Below the pieces are notes generated by a model that saw only the letters and a program-made list of their open reading frames with translations, was not told the origin of the DNA and made no database searches. Positions 4,407-5,169 of a stretch of DNA of 5,169 bases are shown one piece after another. Made by a program: the position numbers and the translations under genes. Source of the DNA: Bacteroidales bacterium UBA4347 (GTDB taxonomy: Bacteria > Bacteroidota > Bacteroidia > Bacteroidales > P3); the NCBI GenBank assembly GCA_002394185.1, contig DGTB01000088.1, positions 1 through 5,169 of the forward strand. The letters are read 5' to 3'. The first letter of the stretch is position 1. Each line of letters starts with the position of its first letter.

Positions 4407-5169
4407 ATGAAGACCGCTTATAATTTCAATGCAGGCCCCTGCGTCCTGCCCAAAGAGGCCATCGAGTCCACCATCGCCGCCATCCGCGACTTTGACAACA
4501 CCGGTATCGGCCTGCTCGAGATCTCTCACCGTACTCCCGGCTGGGAGCGCACCATGGAAGAAACCCGCCAGCTGTGGCGCGACCTGCTCGGCATTCCCGC
4601 TGAGTACGAAATCCTCTTCCTCGGTGGTGGCGCCAGCACCGGCTTCATGGATGTGCCCGCCAACCTGCTGAACAAGAAGGCCGCCTACCTCCAGACCGGC
4701 GTCTGGGCCAAGAAGGCCGCCAAAGAGGCCAAGAACTTCGGCGAGACCGTCATCGTGGCCAGCAGCGAGGACAAGACCTACAGCTACATCCCGAAGGGTT
4801 GGACCGTCCCCGCCGACGCCGACTACTTCCACATCACCACCAACAACACCATCTACGGCACCGAGATCCGCAAGGACTTCGCCGCCAACGAGATCAACAA
4901 CGTCATGCTCGTCGCCGACATGAGCTCCGACATCATGAGCCGCCCCGTCGACGTGAAGAAGTACGGTCTCATCTACGGTGGTGCCCAGAAGAACGTCGGC
5001 CCCGCCGGTGTCACCTTCTACATTGTCCGCAAAGACATCCTCGGCAAGATCACCGACCGCCAGTACATGAACCCCCTGCCCACCATGGTGGACTTCCGCA
5101 CCCACGCCGCCGAAGAGGCCAAGAACATCTCCATGTTCAACACTCCCCCGGTGAGCGCCATCTTCGTCA
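4407..5169 (+). CDS. serC: Phosphoserine aminotransferase, N-terminal two thirds (cut by window edge)
   Basis: A PLP enzyme of class V aminotransferases. It converts 3-phosphohydroxypyruvate plus glutamate to phosphoserine, the second step of serine biosynthesis, and in many bacteria also serves pyridoxine synthesis. The start MKTAYNFNAGPCVLP is the usual one. The 254 codons present include GGGAST (73-78, cofactor phosphate region), Trp100 (ring stacking), TNNTIYGTE (145-153), Asp171 in ADMSSDIMSRPVD (pairs with the PLP ring nitrogen) and the Schiff-base Lys195 in YGGAQKNVGPAG. Full-length members are about 355-360 residues, so roughly 100 are missing at the right edge. Codons are almost uniformly C-ending (GCC, GAC, ATC, AAC), as expected of a highly expressed gene. 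It has a strong promoter and an A-rich start region (AAAACAAAAACAAACA), and diverges from tpiA. In related genomes serA often follows serC; that region is outside the window. Confidence 0.97.
   Translation, partial: MKTAYNFNAGPCVLPKEAIESTIAAIRDFDNTGIGLLEISHRTPGWERTMEETRQLWRDLLGIPAEYEILFLGGGASTGFMDVPANLLNKKAAYLQTGVWAKKAAKEAKNFGETVIVASSEDKTYSYIPKGWTVPADADYFHITTNNTIYGTEIRKDFAANEINNVMLVADMSSDIMSRPVDVKKYGLIYGGAQKNVGPAGVTFYIVRKDILGKITDRQYMNPLPTMVDFRTHAAEEAKNISMFNTPPVSAIFV

Noticed and set aside
4389..5105. Minus-strand open frame of 238 codons opposite serC
   Set aside because: Gly/Val/Asp-rich translation typical of a shadow of C-ending codons; serC on the plus strand is unmistakable.

Overview
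The window looks like chromosomal DNA from a member of the Bacteroidota, most likely Bacteroidales. Three signs support this. A promoter upstream of serC matches the Bacteroidota primary-sigma consensus (TTTG, 19 nt, TAnnTTTG). None of the five genes has a Shine-Dalgarno sequence, and serC and tpiA start after A-rich leaders. The histidine kinase has the KETAHQLGTPLSS type of H-box that is common in this phylum. Genes are GC-rich with mostly G/C third positions, while the spaces between them are mostly AT-rich. The species cannot be named from this sequence.

Layout: four genes read leftward (minus strand), in transcription order tpiA (triosephosphate isomerase, 4054-3293), an FtsX/LolC/LolE-type ABC permease (3188-1908), a membrane sensor histidine kinase (1854-367) and the 5' end of the glycyl-tRNA synthetase gene (268-1, cut by the window edge). 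A 352-bp divergent intergenic region (4055-4406) separates tpiA from serC (phosphoserine aminotransferase, plus strand, 4407 to the window end, cut). The genes are housekeeping: triose-phosphate interconversion, serine/PLP biosynthesis, envelope lipoprotein or substrate transport, envelope sensing and tRNA charging. No mobile-element genes, RNA genes or CRISPR arrays were seen.

The unusual content is repeat DNA around and inside the permease gene. Both spaces flanking it are filled almost wall to wall, stop codon to start codon, with 7-bp tandem arrays: an AATTAGA-type array at 1864-1912, and an inverted pair of TNAGTGT-type arrays at 3192-3291 forming a long imperfect hairpin. Inside the permease coding sequence (2716-2755) is a related 8-bp array (consensus TGAGTGAC on the coding strand). 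It is joined to a 17-nt core that matches the centre of the intergenic hairpin at 14 of 17 positions. In this embedded copy, every position where the repeat would place a TGA in the reading frame has been changed, while six of the seven out-of-frame TGAs remain. The simplest reading is a dispersed hairpin-repeat family, one copy of which has been taken into a protein as an in-frame insertion.

The tpiA/serC intergenic region also holds a compact GC-rich block with three 10-bp repeats and a strong 53-nt hairpin, and a separate 13-bp perfect palindrome nearer tpiA. The serC promoter lies to the right of these. No convincing tpiA promoter or intrinsic terminator could be assigned.
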